Positions 1-11,311 are shown, counted from the first letter of the stretch. The stretch: DNA of 64,000 nt from Megascapheus bottae (GCA_024803745.1 JANJXV010000024.1:12911427-12975426), one strand, 5' to 3'. The notes: generated by a model not told the origin, from the letters alone. Translations and numbers: made by a program.

Positions 1-310
1 CCCACAGCAGGGAGCCTGCCCAATGCTTCCCAGGTATCTCCAGGGACATGGTCTTAGGGAAGGGCTTAAAGATTTTTGCCTTCTCTTTCCTGTCTTCCTG
101 TGTATCCACAATCCTCCATCCCCAATCGCAGAGGGTCTGGACCAGACAGAATGGAAGTATCACATCCATGAAGCAGAGGCATACCTGCCCCATAGTTAGG
201 GATCCAGTGTAACTGAACTCAAGTTTGTGATTGAAGCTTCTGAGTGGATGGACTTAATGATGGGGTATATTTACAGCAAAGGAATTCTTGAAAAATGTCC
301 TCAAGGATGG
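1..310. other. unannotated intergenic sequence
   Basis: Unique-looking sequence. NRF1 is expected further left by synteny, but no NRF1 exon is recognisable here. Confidence 0.5.
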
Positions 311-497
311 GACTGGGAATGGGGCTTAGAGGTAGAGTGCTTGCCTAGCATGCATGAAATCCTGGGTTCAATTCCTTAGTACCACATACACAGAAAAGGC
401 CAGGAATAGTACTGTGGATCAAGTGATAGAGTGCTAGCTTGTGCAAGAGAAGCTCGGGGACAGCTTCCAGGTCCTGAATTCAAGCCCCGTGACTGAC
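311..497 (+). mobile_element. IDL-Geo SINE
   Basis: Diverged copy: left half from TGGGGCTTAGAGGTAGAGTGC, B-box-like GGGTTCAATTCC, right half ending CAAGCCCCGTGACTGAC. Confidence 0.8.
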
Positions 498-504
498 AAT
501 ATAT

Positions 505-718
505 ATATGCATGCCTGTAATCCTAATTACTCAGGAGGCTGAGATCTGAGAACTGTAGTTCAAAGCCAACCTAGGCAGAAAAGTCCATGAGATTTATCTC
601 CAATTAGCCACCAGAAAAGCCGAAGTAGAGCTTTGGCCAAAAGTGGTAGAGTACTACCCCTGGGCATAAAAGTTCAGGGACAGTGCCCAAGCCCTAAATT
701 CAAGCCCCATGACTGACA
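505..718 (+). mobile_element. B1-Geo SINE
   Basis: B1-like left part (CCTGTAATCCTAATTACTC) fused to the Geo-type right part (AAAGCCGAAGTAGAG ... AAGCCCCATGACTGAC). Its tail grew into the adjoining microsatellite. Confidence 0.8.
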
Positions 719-752
719 AAGAAAAAGAACGAACGAACGAACGAACGAACAA

Positions 753-808
<56 letters not shown>

Positions 809-830
809 GAAAGAGAAGAAGCAGCAGCAG
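719..830. repeat. (GAAC)n(GAAA)n(AGC)n microsatellite
   Basis: Grown from a SINE A-tail: about five GAAC units, then some fifteen AAAG units, then AGC repeats. Confidence 0.9.
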
Positions 831-888
831 CTCAGGGACAGTGTGCAGACCCTGAGTTCAAGCACCAGGACAGGCATCAAAAAAAAAG
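831..888 (+). mobile_element. Geo right-monomer fragment
   Basis: CTCAGGGACAGTGTGCAGAC followed by CTGAGTTCAAGCACCAGGAC and an A-tail: the 3' end of a SINE whose front is lost in the microsatellite. Confidence 0.65.
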
Positions 889-894
889 GGGGGG

Positions 895-1090
895 GGCCGG
901 GAGTTTGGCCTAGTGGTAGAGTGCTTGCCTAGCACGCACGAAGACCCGGGTTCGATTCCTCGGTACCACATGCATAGAAAACAAGCTGGAAGTGGTGCTG
1001 AGGCTCAAGTGGTAGAGCTCTAGCCTTGAGAAAGTCCAAGGACAGTGCTCAGACCTGAGCTCAAGCCCAGGACTGGCAAAAAAAAAAAAA
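895..1090 (+). mobile_element. IDL-Geo SINE (young copy)
   Basis: Near-consensus, from GGCCGGGAGTTTGGCCTAG to CCCAGGACTGGC and an A-tail. Confidence 0.92.
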
Positions 1091-1387
1091 GGAAAAACAA
1101 ACAAACAAACAAAAAAACCCAACAACAACATGGAGATGGGAACCCCTGCCTACAGCCTCCTCCCTTCACAACCTCCACTGACAGTTGTCTTTCCTCCTCT
1201 GTTCAACTCGTTCTATACCTACTCCCACCCTGCCCCCATGCCTCCCTCAGAAGAGCTGGATGCAGAAGGCTGGCTTTCAGGTGGCAGGGGCCTCACCAGG
1301 GCTGAGCAAAAATGCAAGAGAGCCTCCAAAAGCATTTGCTGGCAGAGCTGGGCAGGGGCTCTGACTGGGAAGAGTAAGCCCTCATTG

Positions 1388-1561
1388 GACCGGGAGTTTG
1401 GCCTAGTGGTTAAAGTGCTTGCCTAGCATGCATGAATACCCGGGTTCGATTTTTCGGTACCACATACATAGAAAAAAGCCAGAAGTGGAGCTCTAGCCTT
1501 GAGAAAGTCCAAGGACAGTGCTCAGGCCCTGAGCTCAAGCCCAGGAGTAGCAAAAAAAAAA
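1388..1561 (+). mobile_element. IDL-Geo SINE with perfect 17-bp target duplication
   Basis: AGAGTAAGCCCTCATTG flanks it at 1371-1387 and 1562-1578. About 20 bp of the central part (GGTGCTGAGGCTCAAGTGGT region) is missing. Recent insertion. Confidence 0.95.
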
Positions 1562-1835
1562 AGAGTAAGCCCTCATTGCTCTGCAGACTTCTAGGTCCAC
1601 TGTCCACTTTTTCTCCATCAGCCTCTCATCTCAGGATCAACCCAGTGTAGACAGGATCTCCACTCCTGGAAGGTCTGGGTCACATCTGGGAAACTTCTGC
1701 AGATCTTCAAGAACCCATATCCTGGAGTTGTGCACTTTCCACTTGCTGTAGGCTGGATTGAAGCATCTGCAATATGACAAGACATCCACGAAATGGAAAG
1801 AAGTTGCTCTGTGCTTATATTTTTATTATCATAAA

Positions 1836-2057
1836 GTCAGGTAAAGAGTACACTTTTTTTGGAGTACACTCCAAAAAGAGTACACTCTTTTTTTTTATTT
1901 TTATTTTTCAAAAACAACACACAGAAATGACGGGGCAAAGGGTCATCAAATGTGATAGTGGCTCTCACTGGACACTACGCTAAAAATAAACTATATAACC
2001 TGTGGGTAGAGATGGGGAAAAACTGGAAAAGAGGAAGAAATACACTCTTTACCTGAC
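1836..2057. repeat. interrupted inverted repeat with internal palindrome
   Basis: GTCAGGTAAAGAGT at 1836-1849 is repeated inverted at 2044-2057 (14 of 14). Inside, TTTTTGGAGT-AC-ACTCCAAAAA at 1856-1877 is a perfect palindrome, and the decamer RGAGTACACT occurs three times at 1845, 1861 and 1878. It may be a small hairpin-type element or a local rearrangement. The identity is unknown. Confidence 0.55.
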
Positions 2058-2120
2058 TTAAGTAACTGTATACCACCTTTATAATAATATGAAAATAGAA
2101 ATTTTAAAACAACAATAAAA

Positions 2121-2363
2121 GCCGGTGCTAGTGGCTCACGCCTGTAATCCTAGGTACTGGGAGGCTGAGTTCTGAGGATTATGGTTCAAAGCCCGCCTGG
2201 GGACTAAAATTCGTGAGACTCTTATCCCCAACTAACCACTAGAAACCCAGAAATTGTGCTGTTGCTCAAGAGGTAGGGTAGTAGCCTTGAGCTAAAGAGC
2301 TCAGGGACAATGCCCAGGCCCAGAATTTAAGCCCCATGACCTACAAAAAGGAAAAAGAAAAAA
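2121..2363 (+). mobile_element. B1-Geo SINE
   Basis: Starts GCCGGTGCTAGTGGCTCACG and ends AAGCCCCATGACCTACAAAA. Confidence 0.9.
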
Positions 2364-2754
2364 ATACACTATAAATGCCGAGTTCTTTTGTGTGTGATCT
2401 GATTTAGCATTACCTGAGGCTAGCACCAGCTACAGAATACCAAACACCTTGGAGAACTCACCCCTTCTCAACCAGCCATCAAGTCCCATCCACAGACGCG
2501 GGCTGCCCTCAGCAGCCCTAAGCTTCTGCTCTCAGTGTTCAGAGGCACCAAGAACTATGAAGCTCAAATACTGAAAACAGCTTCATCTTCCCATCCTCAG
2601 CTTTCTTCATCCAGGTCTCCAGTTTCAACCTGTGCAAAGGGATCAGACATTTCAGTAATGGAATGGACTAGATTTCCTGAATGACCTTCCCCACAAAGCC
2701 CAAATGATCAAAAGATATGTGCCCCCTCCTACCACCTTCCCACCACTCCTTTTC

Positions 2755-2825
2755 TGGGGATGGAATCCAGGGTTTTACCCATACCACACAAACTCTGCCA
2801 CTGAGCCACATGCCCAACTCCCCAA
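2755..2825 (-). mobile_element. old ID-like tRNA-derived SINE
   Basis: Antisense B box (GGAATCCAGGG) and A box (CTGCCACTGAGCCA); diverged and monomeric. Confidence 0.55.
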
Positions 2826-2933
2826 AAGTGCATTTTTAAACATTTCTTTAAATGTATAAATAACCCACAAAAAGATTCTTGGTACTCAGGTGCAGCTTGA
2901 AGAACAGACCTCTGGAGAAAATGTTAGAATCTG

Positions 2934-3147
2934 GGGCCGGGAGTTTGGCCTAGTGGTAGAATGCTTGCCTAGCATGCATGAAGACCCGGGTTCGATTCCT
3001 CGGCACCACATACATAGAAAAAAAAAAAAAAGCCAGACGTGGTGAAGTGGTGCTGAAGCTCAAGTGGTAGAGCTCTAGCCTTGAGAAAGTCCAAGGACAG
3101 TGCTCAGGCCCTGAGCTCAAGCCCAGGACTGGCAAAAAAAAAAAAAA
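2934..3147 (+). mobile_element. IDL-Geo SINE with 11-bp target duplication
   Basis: GTTAGAATCTG at 2923-2933 and 3148-3158. It carries an internal A-run and a small duplication (GTGGTGAAGTGGTG) between the halves. Confidence 0.95.
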
Positions 3148-3366
3148 GTTAGAATCTGTCCAAGATTCTGCAGGGATGGACTGCTTAGTTCATGGCCTAT
3201 AAGTTTCAATACTGTCCAGGTGAATATGTCTCAACTAAAGTCACCCAATCTTCCCTTGAGCTTCAGCCTGTCTTCTCTGTTCCTACCCTTGTACAATTGA
3301 TTTTCTTCTAAACATAGAATGGTTGATTTCTTCTCAAATGTCAACCTGCTATTTGTAAACTATCAT

Positions 3367-3435
3367 TTGACTGGCCTTGAACTCCAGAACTTCCTGCCTG
3401 TCTCCGAAGTGCAATGATTCTGGGTGTGCACCCAT
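3367..3435 (-). mobile_element. old B1 fragment
   Basis: CTGGCCTTGAACTCCAGAAC and later GATTCTGGGTGTGCACC: antisense monomeric B1, diverged. Confidence 0.5.
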
Positions 3436-3528
3436 TATGGATGGTGTCTACATTCGGGCCTGGTTCAGGCCGGCTTTCTACCAACACTTTGAGCCAGACA
3501 GTTGTTTGTTGAAAAGGACCATCGTTGT

Positions 3529-3734
3529 GGGCCGGGAGTTTGGCCTAGTGGTTAAAGTGCTTGCCTAGCATGCACAAAGACCCGGGTTCAATTCCTTGGT
3601 ACCACATACATACAGAAAAGCCGGAAGTGGTGCTGAGGCTCAAGTGGTAGAGTGCTAGCCTTGAGAAAGTCCAAGGACAGTGCTCAAGCCCTGAGCCCAA
3701 GCCCAGGACTGGCAAAAAAAAAAAAAAAAAAAAA
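3529..3734 (+). mobile_element. IDL-Geo SINE with 19-bp target duplication
   Basis: TGAAAAGGACCATCGTTGT at 3510-3528 and 3735-3753, perfect. Near-consensus, recent. Confidence 0.95.
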
Positions 3735-3753
3735 TGAAAAGGACCATCGTTGT

Positions 3754-5011
3754 ATGTAAGATGTTGCGCAATGCCCTTGGCTCCCACCCACTAGCTGTCA
3801 GGGACACGTCCCCTCTACGTAAGCAATAACACCTAGACACTGCTAGATGTCCCTAGGAGGGGGCAAAATTGCCTCCCATTGAAATCTTGTGCTGGCCTAG
3901 CATGCCAATCATAAGCTCTGCTACCCTACTGCCAAGTGACTCAAGTGGGATCCTGACATACTCTAGTGCCAACCTCCAGCCCATTATCAGTTCAGTGTCC
4001 AATCTTCATCTCTCATTGTCCCCTTAGGCAAACCTCATGGTTCTATAACTTCTTCCTTCATGCCTTCCTCTTCTCTCCTCAAAGCCTGCTGGACTCACCA
4101 GTTCTGGATCTGTACCACATTCTCTTCTCCCCTCCATCCTCACTGCTGTTGAGGCCACCCTTTCCAGCCAGCTGGAAGCAGAAGAAAGGCCTGCTTTTAT
4201 TGGATACTTAAAAGGTGCCCCTGGCAGCCTGCTCTGGGAGAATATGGAGTCCTTAGTCTCAGGCTGGAGCCAGCTGCCAGCCTTGGCCCTGGCTTGAACC
4301 CCCCCTTTTGAAGGTCAAGACCAGGTACGCCTTCCTGACCTCCTAGGATTCACTGGCTACCTGCCATGAGAGTCCTTGCAAGATGGATATGTGACCGGGA
4401 TCCTGGAGAGGTCTGAGATTCCACGCATGCATGTAGGAATGGGACTATCTGTCCCAGAGCTCCTTCAAATTGGGGGCAAGAAGCAGCAGACCCACTTGGT
4501 CAGCAAGGGAGGGTAAAATGTGCCAGACAACATGCTGGAAGAACTGTGGCAGACAAGAGCATGAGATTCAAGGGTGAAGCACTTTCATATAGTCCCCTCC
4601 TGGTGAGCCTGACAGGTGTCAGAGTGCAAGGCAAGCCTGGGTCATGCTAGTTCTTAGCCCAGTTAAGGAGCTTGGGCTTGGCCCAGGGGGAGGGGCAGGA
4701 GGAGGAGGGTCCTGGGAGATTAACCAGGACAGCCTTCAGGGGGCCCAGCTGAGAGGTGGCAAGGACAGTGCTCAGGCTGGGGGGAGGGGAGGACAGCACA
4801 TAAGAAGTGCTCCAACACCGCAGCTTTTACCAAGACTCAATCTATCCAAAGCTACTCGCCCTTTCCATTTCTTCTTCATTTCTAACCTGGTATGGTTCTA
4901 CTGCCGTCCCTGCTTGCCCCTTCAGACTACAAACCAGCCAACCTGGAGCCCCAGCTGCTGTACCAGAAGGAATGGGTGGAGGGGGACCCAGGACAGCTCT
5001 ATTGCCTTCAG
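3754..5011. other. unannotated intergenic sequence
   Basis: Unique DNA with a G-rich patch near 4680-4720. The only signal noted is an AATAAA on the minus strand at 4196-4201. Confidence 0.5.
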
Positions 5012-5168
5012 TTTTTTTTGTTTAGTTTTTGCCAGTCCTGGGCTTGAACTCAAGGCCTGGGCACTGTCCTTGGATAATTTTTGCTCAAGACTAGCACTCT
5101 GCCACTTGAGCCACAGCGCCACTTGCAGCTTTTTTCTGTCTATGTGATACAGAGGAATACCAAACCCC
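5012..5168 (-). mobile_element. IDL-Geo SINE, 5'-truncated
   Basis: T-run, GCCAGTCCTGGGCTTGAAC, GCCACTTGAGCCACAGCGCC, stopping inside the left half after ATACAGAGGAATACC. Confidence 0.85.
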
Positions 5169-5595
5169 CAGCCCTGCTCCAGTTTTTTACTATAAATTAC
5201 ATGCTAATTGCAGCTGTTTACCTGAATGCATACCACTTAGCAGAAGCATCAGCAGTGATCAGGCACACCATTAACTGCCCTTCCATCCGAAGTCTGCAGG
5301 GTTTATTAGCTACATTGAAGGGTGCCACACACGTCTCCTCCTTCTCCTCAGATCCGGCAATTCCCACTTACCTTCAGGAGTGTGTCAAAACCCCCTGCCT
5401 TCATTGTGGCCTCTGCCTACCTCCCCTCCTCCCCCACTACTTGAGGTAACCCTTAGCCTCCCACCATGCACCCACTGTCTCATGTGATTCTTCCTTTCTC
5501 ATTAACTACAAGAACAATCTGGCCAAAGATAGATCTGGTTATGTGACCCTAGACTGCTGTGGCTACAACAGCACTCAGTTTAAGAAAACATAATC

Positions 5596-5850
5596 TAGCC
5601 TGGCAAGGTGGCTCGTGCCTCTAATCTTAGCTACTCAAGAGGCTGAGATCTGAGGATCGCAGTTCAAAGCCAGCTCAGGCACTAAAAAGTTTGTGAGACT
5701 ATCGCTAATTAATCACCAGAAAACCAGAAGTATTGTTGTAGCTCAAGGGGTAGGGTGGTAGCCTTGAGCTGAAGAGCTCAGAGACAGCACCCAGGCTCAG
5801 GCCCACAACTGACAAGGAGCAAACAGAAAACAAAACAAAAAAAAAACCCG
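5596..5850 (+). mobile_element. B1-Geo SINE
   Basis: AGCCTGGCAAGGTGGCTCGTG to an A-rich tail containing CAAAACAAAA. Confidence 0.88.
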
Positions 5851-5889
5851 TATAGCCTATATAATGGCCTGCCTTTCAGCTAGTAGAAA

Positions 5890-5918
5890 GTGTGTGTGTG
5901 TGTGTGTGTGCGCGCGCA
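5890..5918. repeat. (TG)n(CG)n microsatellite
   Basis: About ten TG then four CG dinucleotides. Confidence 0.9.
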
Positions 5919-7205
5919 TTTAAACTGGTACTTGAACTCAGGACTTTGTTCTGTGTCTTAACCAGAGTTGCTGTACTTTCTCCAATAGCCTCCTTTCCTG
6001 CTCCTCAGTCTCCATCACCCCTCAGGCCCTCAATGCTCCCCAAGCGTGGACGAGCCCTAGACACGGGCACGCCTCCTCCCTCCTGCTGTACAGGGCCGTC
6101 CTAGCTACCTAAAGCCTTCAGGGATGCAGCTGCATCCCCCCCCCCCCACCCCGTACACAGCACAACTTAGAGAGACCACTCTCATTCTTCTCTCGGGGTG
6201 CCCTTCTGCCTGCTCTTCCTTACTCAGCCCCAACTCTTTCTAGGAGGTTGCACAGAGATGTGCCAGCCTGAGGTGGTGAAGGTGTTAGCCAACCTATGAA
6301 GAGGAGAGCAGGAAGAGCAGCAGCTGCAGTTAGAGTGATGGGACCAGCCCAGAGAACAGCAGCTGGTCCAGCCTGGGTGGGGTAGGAGAAAGGCTTTTAT
6401 ATGTGCTGGCCAGAGCACGTGCATGCACATTCCACACCCACCTCCACTTCTGCTGCCTTGCCCATCTATCTGTAGGCAAGGGAAATTCTGAGAGATCCCA
6501 GGACCCAAGGTTTTCCCAAGGTCAGTCTGCCAGTGTACCACTGGGAACTGTGATGCATCATGTCCCAGCTGCGCTCCATAAACCTCTAGGCTGTCCTGAC
6601 AGAGCCGCCACTGTGAATACAGGCTGTGGGGCTTTATCAGGTCTGAGGTATCAGGAGCCAATCCATGAGACGACACTACCTGTGTAGCCCATGAGCCACC
6701 ACATCCCAGGGTACCAGCCTGGGAACAGTGAGTGTCCCCACCATGCCGGAGCCTTTGTCCCATGCGTCCTTCATTGGCCTTGACAAGATTAGCAGACATC
6801 TATGGGTGCAGTGTGCTCTGTCCTCCCCCTCCTAACCATGGCCCAAAGGCAGGACCCACTCTCATGTGGACAGGAAAGGCTCAGTGCCCACCTCAGTGAC
6901 CTTCAGGGTAGAGTAAGAAGTCACCCCCCCCCCAAAGAGCCAAGTCCAGACTCCCCACCTCCATGACAGAGGCCATGTGGACAAGGCTGCTCCATTCCCT
7001 CCTTGCAGCACTTGCTGGAGGCCAGGAGTCAGCCTCCCAGCTGATGGGGGGGGTCTGTGACCTCAGGGGGGGGCGCAGGGAAACACCTAGTCACTTCCAG
7101 CTGCGCTGACCCTCTGCCACTGCCCACTGATCTAGGGACCACAACCCCCTGACCTCCTTCATGGGGAACAGAAGACCCAACCCAGAAGACTCTCCTCAGA
7201 GGCTG
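5919..7205. other. unique sequence downstream of miR-182
   Basis: SINE-free. A few C or G homopolymer runs (6137, 6925, 7046) but no gene recognised. Confidence 0.5.
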
Positions 7206-7297
7206 GGCCTTCCCACCGTAGTTGGCAAGTCTAGAACCACCGGATCCCATTACCTCACCAGTGTGAGTTCTACCATTGCCAAAAATGGTGGGAGGCC
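7206..7297 (-). ncRNA. Mir182: miR-182 precursor hairpin
   Basis: Last member of the miR-183/96/182 cluster in transcription order. Read on the minus strand, the 5' arm begins GGCCTCCCACC and the 3' arm ends GGTGGGAAGGCC, closing a stem of about 92 nt. The mature 5p strand occupies 7260-7283, begins TTTGGCAATGG (seed UUGGCAA) and matches the mammalian mature sequence I remember throughout. The 3p strand is at 7219-7239 (starts TGGTTCTAGAC). Known role of the family: a cytoplasmic RISC guide abundant in photoreceptors, hair cells and other sensory neurons. It sits about 3.9 kb beyond miR-96, the usual mammalian arrangement. The flanking stem differs slightly from human but keeps pairing. Confidence 0.97.
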
Positions 7298-8119
7298 AGC
7301 TGGTGCTGGAACGTGGAACTTGGAACTGGCGTGGCCATGGCTGAAAAAGAGAGCATTAGCAACTGTTGCCGTGGGAGTGGAGTGGATGCCACTTAGGGTC
7401 CTTCTGCTCTGCTGCCCTGGTGTGGGCGCTGTGTCTCCACAGCCCCGCTGCTGACCCAGCCTCTTCCCTCCCTCCCTTCCTTACATCTGTGCATGAAAGC
7501 AGGAAGGTGCAACGGGCAGCTATGGAGACCCCTGAGGGACAGAGATGGGAACCCAGGCTAGGAACAAGGTCTGCAAAGGGTACTTATACCCCAGGGGTGG
7601 AGGTGTCTGTGGGATATACATATCCTGATCACCAGGGAGAAAAACAGCTGTGGGAGCTGTGTTTTGCTACCTACCAAGTAGTCCACATCACCACCCCCCA
7701 CACACACTGAACCCAGGGAGAGACCCATTCATTCCTCAGGGCATGAAGCCTTTAGGCTGCCCCACGGCACAGGGGGGTGTCTGCACATTTCTTTTTTAGT
7801 CTAATCTAAGACAAACCATTCCTTGGCCTTTGGTCTCCCCTAGGGAGGCAGTAGAGGAAGATCTGGAGCAGTGCCTTCCCAAGGGAAGGGGTATGGGCAG
7901 CCTCAAGGGATCAGCCATGCAGCAATAGGCCAAACTAAGCCAAACAGCATACCCCATCCACACAGATTATCCCAACAGCAGAACCCTCCCTCACCCCAGA
8001 CCCCCCCACCCAGCATACCCCTAGAGGGATGGCATTGACCTGACTCATTCCAGTATTGCTACCATTCCTTCCCTTTGGGGCAGAGCACAACAGAGGGAAA
8101 GATGCCTTGAGAAAAAAAC
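7298..8119. other. spacer between miR-96 and miR-182, proximal part
   Basis: Within the inferred primary microRNA transcript. Nothing else recognised. Confidence 0.5.
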
Positions 8120-8262
8120 AGAGGCATCAGTGGTTCACATCTGTCAGGCTAGCTTACTCAGGAGGCGGAGATCTGAGGATTGTGGTTCAAAACCAGCCAG
8201 AGAAAGAAAGTATGTGAGATTCTTATGTCCGATAAACTACTTAAAAAAAAGGGGGGGGGAAG
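8120..8262 (+). mobile_element. B1-Geo SINE, left part only
   Basis: GAGGCATCAGTGGTTCACATC through GATTCTTATGTCCGATAAAC and A/G-rich tail. Confidence 0.75.
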
Positions 8263-8270
8263 GGGGAGAA

Positions 8271-8490
8271 TGCTCGGTATGGTGGCTCACGCCTGTAATC
8301 CTAGCTACTCAGGAGGCTGAGATCTGAGGATCACGGTTCAAAGCCAGACCTGGCACTAAAGACAGTGAGACTCTCATCTCCAATTAATCACTAGAAAAGA
8401 GGAAGTGGTGCTGTGGATCAAGTGGTAGGGTGGCATTCTTCAGCTGAGGAGCTCAGAGACAGCGCCCAGCCCCAGGACCCACAAAAAAAA
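8271..8490 (+). mobile_element. B1-Geo SINE
   Basis: TGCTCGGTATGGTGGCTCACG to CCCCAGGACCCACAAAAAAAA. Middle member of a head-to-tail row of three SINEs. Confidence 0.9.
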
Positions 8491-8498
8491 GGGGGGGC

Positions 8499-8760
8499 GG
8501 GGAGTGTGAGTTTGGCCTTAGTGGTAGAGTGCTTGTCTAGCAGACACAAAGACCAGGGTTTCATCCCTCACTACCACATACATAGAAAAAGCCGGAAATG
8601 GTGCTGTGTTCCGATCTGGCCTTGAGAAAGCCCTGAGTTCAAGCCCTGGAACTGAGGGGTGAGGGGGGAAGGAGCTGGAAATGGAGCCTTGAGCAAAGGA
8701 AGTTCAGGAATATTGCCCAGCCCCGAGTTCAAAGCATTGGGGCCAGCACACACACAAAAA
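8499..8760 (+). mobile_element. IDL-Geo SINE plus trailing Geo fragment
   Basis: Left half GTTTGGCCTTAGTGGTAGAG; right half shortened; followed by a second Geo-like stretch (CTTGAGCAAAGGAAGTTCAG). Confidence 0.75.
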
Positions 8761-11114
8761 TGGAGGCAAGAACCAGTCCTGACTCTTCTGGACTTGGGTG
8801 TTAGAGGATTGCACTGTAGAGAAAGAAACATTTGGTGGAAAAGGCATACGACTCCAATCAAGGGAAAGACCCCGCAAGCACTGGACTAGGTGAGCAAGCC
8901 TGTCTGCTCAGCAAGGACCTGGGCTTTCATCCCAGATATCCCCAAAGCCTGAGAATTTAGGAAACTATTTCCCCACCTCACCCCCACCCCATGGAATTGG
9001 GGAGCGGGTTGCCCCCATCGCCACACCACACCCAGTGCAGTGACATCTAGGGCCATGTCTAAGGCCAATCTAGGGCCAGCCTAGGGCCAGAGGAAGAGAG
9101 CAGCCCTTCCCCCTGGCAATCAATAGAGCCAGATCGGATTGCAGTTCCAGGAGCCAGAGGCCCTGAGGCCTGTAGTGCTAGGGCAGGACCAAGATAATGG
9201 CCTGGATTGAATAAGCAAATGGGTGGTGGGGGAGGGGCAGAAGTCTGGAAAATCCACTTCCTAGGGGCCCTGGGGAGCAGCCAGCTCCAAAGTCAGCCAG
9301 CAGGGCAGAGAGGACCTGCGGGGAAGCTGCTTGGACACCTGGGAGTGGTTGCTCCTGAAAAACAAGGAAAAACAGGGCAAAGTGCTCCTCAGATAAACCT
9401 CCCCAACACGCCCTGGTTGGTGCCCGTGGGGCAGGTAAATCCTACAAACAGCCTTGGCCTAGGAGACTTGCAAGCAGCCAGGATAGGGTAGGGAGGCTTG
9501 AGCCCTCTCCCCACCATGTTTACCCACTCACCTAGGCAGAGGACAGCAGTCTCTACAACAGTGAACTTTTACATAGACCTGGCCAGTAATGGGCTAAAAA
9601 GAACCAAAAAGTAGATATGACCTGAGGTCCTCTTCTGGAATGCAGGCCCTGGAGACTGCAGGACATAGCAGCTGGCAAGGGGCACAGAACTGGCCATACA
9701 GTACCTACTAATCAAGGTCTAGGTTCCCAGGGCTGGTGTGAAGAACAAAGACAAAGCCACAGGCAAACAGAAGCCCTGAGTCTGAGGGCTGCTGCTGCTG
9801 CTTCCTACAGTCAGTCAATCCCTAGTAGGCAGAAGGAACAGAAAAGGAGTCAATACCAGAGATGCCACATGGACAGCTCTAGGCCAGTCACAGCCTAAGG
9901 AGGGACTGAGAGACGTTCCCTCTCTATTTGGTAACAGTAGAAATAAATGACGTGATCCACCCAAGGCAATCCCTAGTGTACCCAGACAGGCAGCTTTAAT
10001 GGTTCAGCCATGTTCCTGCTGTGCAGCCAGCTGGATCTGTGGTCCTCCAACCACCAGCTTCAACCACACACCTCATCATGCCCAGCGGGCTCTAATCACC
10101 TGACCGGCACTGGTCCTTCCTTGCCCAGGATTCCCCGGGGAAAAGCATACCCATTAGCGGCAGGCACCATAACTTCAGGTATGAAAAGTTCCAGCTGGTC
10201 AGGGTCCCAGGTCAGCAGGTTTCACAAAGGGGACAGACTGGCTGGCAGGTTCTTCCTAGTTTCGCTTCACCAGGTCTAGGCCTCCCACCTTCTGGTTCTG
10301 CCATCTCAGACATCCATGAGGCCGAGGGCTGCTTGCAGGGTCACAGCTGAGATTCTGTTGTGCACTGGTGAATAATTCCCAGAGCACAAAACCCAGCCTG
10401 CAGACCAAGCCCATACTCGCTTTGCTGTGGTGACTGAAGAGCCGCACGGCCCGCTGTTACACACTGCACTCTGCAGAGGCTCGTCCCAGAGCCAGACTCC
10501 CTGAATATGATTCTCCATCCATCACAGGTCGGGATGAAGATACACAAGATGACACATGTGACACAAGACAGCACTGGTTTAGTTAAAACACAGCCTGGAT
10601 CCAGGGACACCGGAAACCACCAGTGAGCAGATGTGAAGAGAACACTGACTGGTCACTGTCCCAGAACCTTCCAGCACCTTTGATCTCAAGCTCCGCTACA
10701 ATGCCCTCCCAGCTTGAGAGCTGAACCAGCCACACAGGCTCCAGGGACAGTGGCCCCACAGCAGAAGGCTAGGTCCCTTGCTGCCAGCCAAGGTTGTTAC
10801 CCCAAGGGTGTGCTAAAGAGATGGGGGGCAGGGGGTGCTTTTCCCAACCGTGGCATCACTGAGGCCTGCCCTACAGATGGTGACCCCACCCCCACCTCCA
10901 CCCCCACCCCGAGGGGCTCCATCTGGCGGCCCAGCTCAGATTGCCCAACTCCTGCTCTACTCTGGCCCCAGGCAGTGTAAGGCGATCTGACTGCCCACTG
11001 GGTTGGGCTGTGCCTTTGCCCAGCACTTAGCCAGATGGGCCAGGGAGGGGGTGAAAAGGTTGGGCCCCGGGCGCAGGAAGGCAGGGGAGGCAAATAGTGC
11101 TGCAGCAGTCTGCT
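8761..11114. other. spacer between miR-96 and miR-182, SINE-free part
   Basis: About 2.35 kb without a recognisable repeat, part of the inferred primary transcript. The ACCCCCACC-rich patch near 10887-10912 is the only low-complexity run. Confidence 0.5.
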
Positions 11115-11190
11115 TTTCCCATATTGGCACTGCACATGATTGCTCAGAGCGGAGACACAAGCAAAAATGTGCTAGTGCCAAAATTGGCCA
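11115..11190 (-). ncRNA. Mir96: miR-96 precursor hairpin
   Basis: Middle member of the cluster. The mature 5p strand is at 11160-11182 on the minus strand, begins TTTGGCACTAG (seed UUGGCAC) and matches the known mature sequence. The 3p strand is at 11120-11141. The terminal loop appears two bases shorter than the human loop I remember (GGAGACAC on the plus strand where human has GGAGAGACAC), outside both mature arms. Seed-region mutations of miR-96 cause progressive hearing loss in human and mouse; the seed here is the normal one. It lies about 120 bp from the miR-183 hairpin, so both will be on one primary transcript. Confidence 0.97.
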
Positions 11191-11311
11191 AGCAGATGGT
11201 ACAGAAGCAAGCCCTCTGTGGGGACACAGTAGATGAGGTCTCTGCCTCCCTGTGCCCCTAAGAACAGCACCATCCAGGCCCTCAAGGGAGGCAGAAAGCA
11301 CTCCAAGGCAC

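Noticed and set aside
895..1000. tRNA gene (perfect A and B boxes)
   Set aside because: The boxes belong to the left half of the IDL-Geo SINE; no cloverleaf or anticodon stem is kept, and the element is dispersed in dozens of copies.
4644..5147. 167-codon plus-strand frame
   Set aside because: The C-terminal third is antisense IDL-Geo SINE and the rest is low-complexity.
1..7200. NRF1 terminal exon expected from synteny
   Set aside because: No NRF1 coding sequence or convincing 3'UTR was recognised; it probably lies further left.
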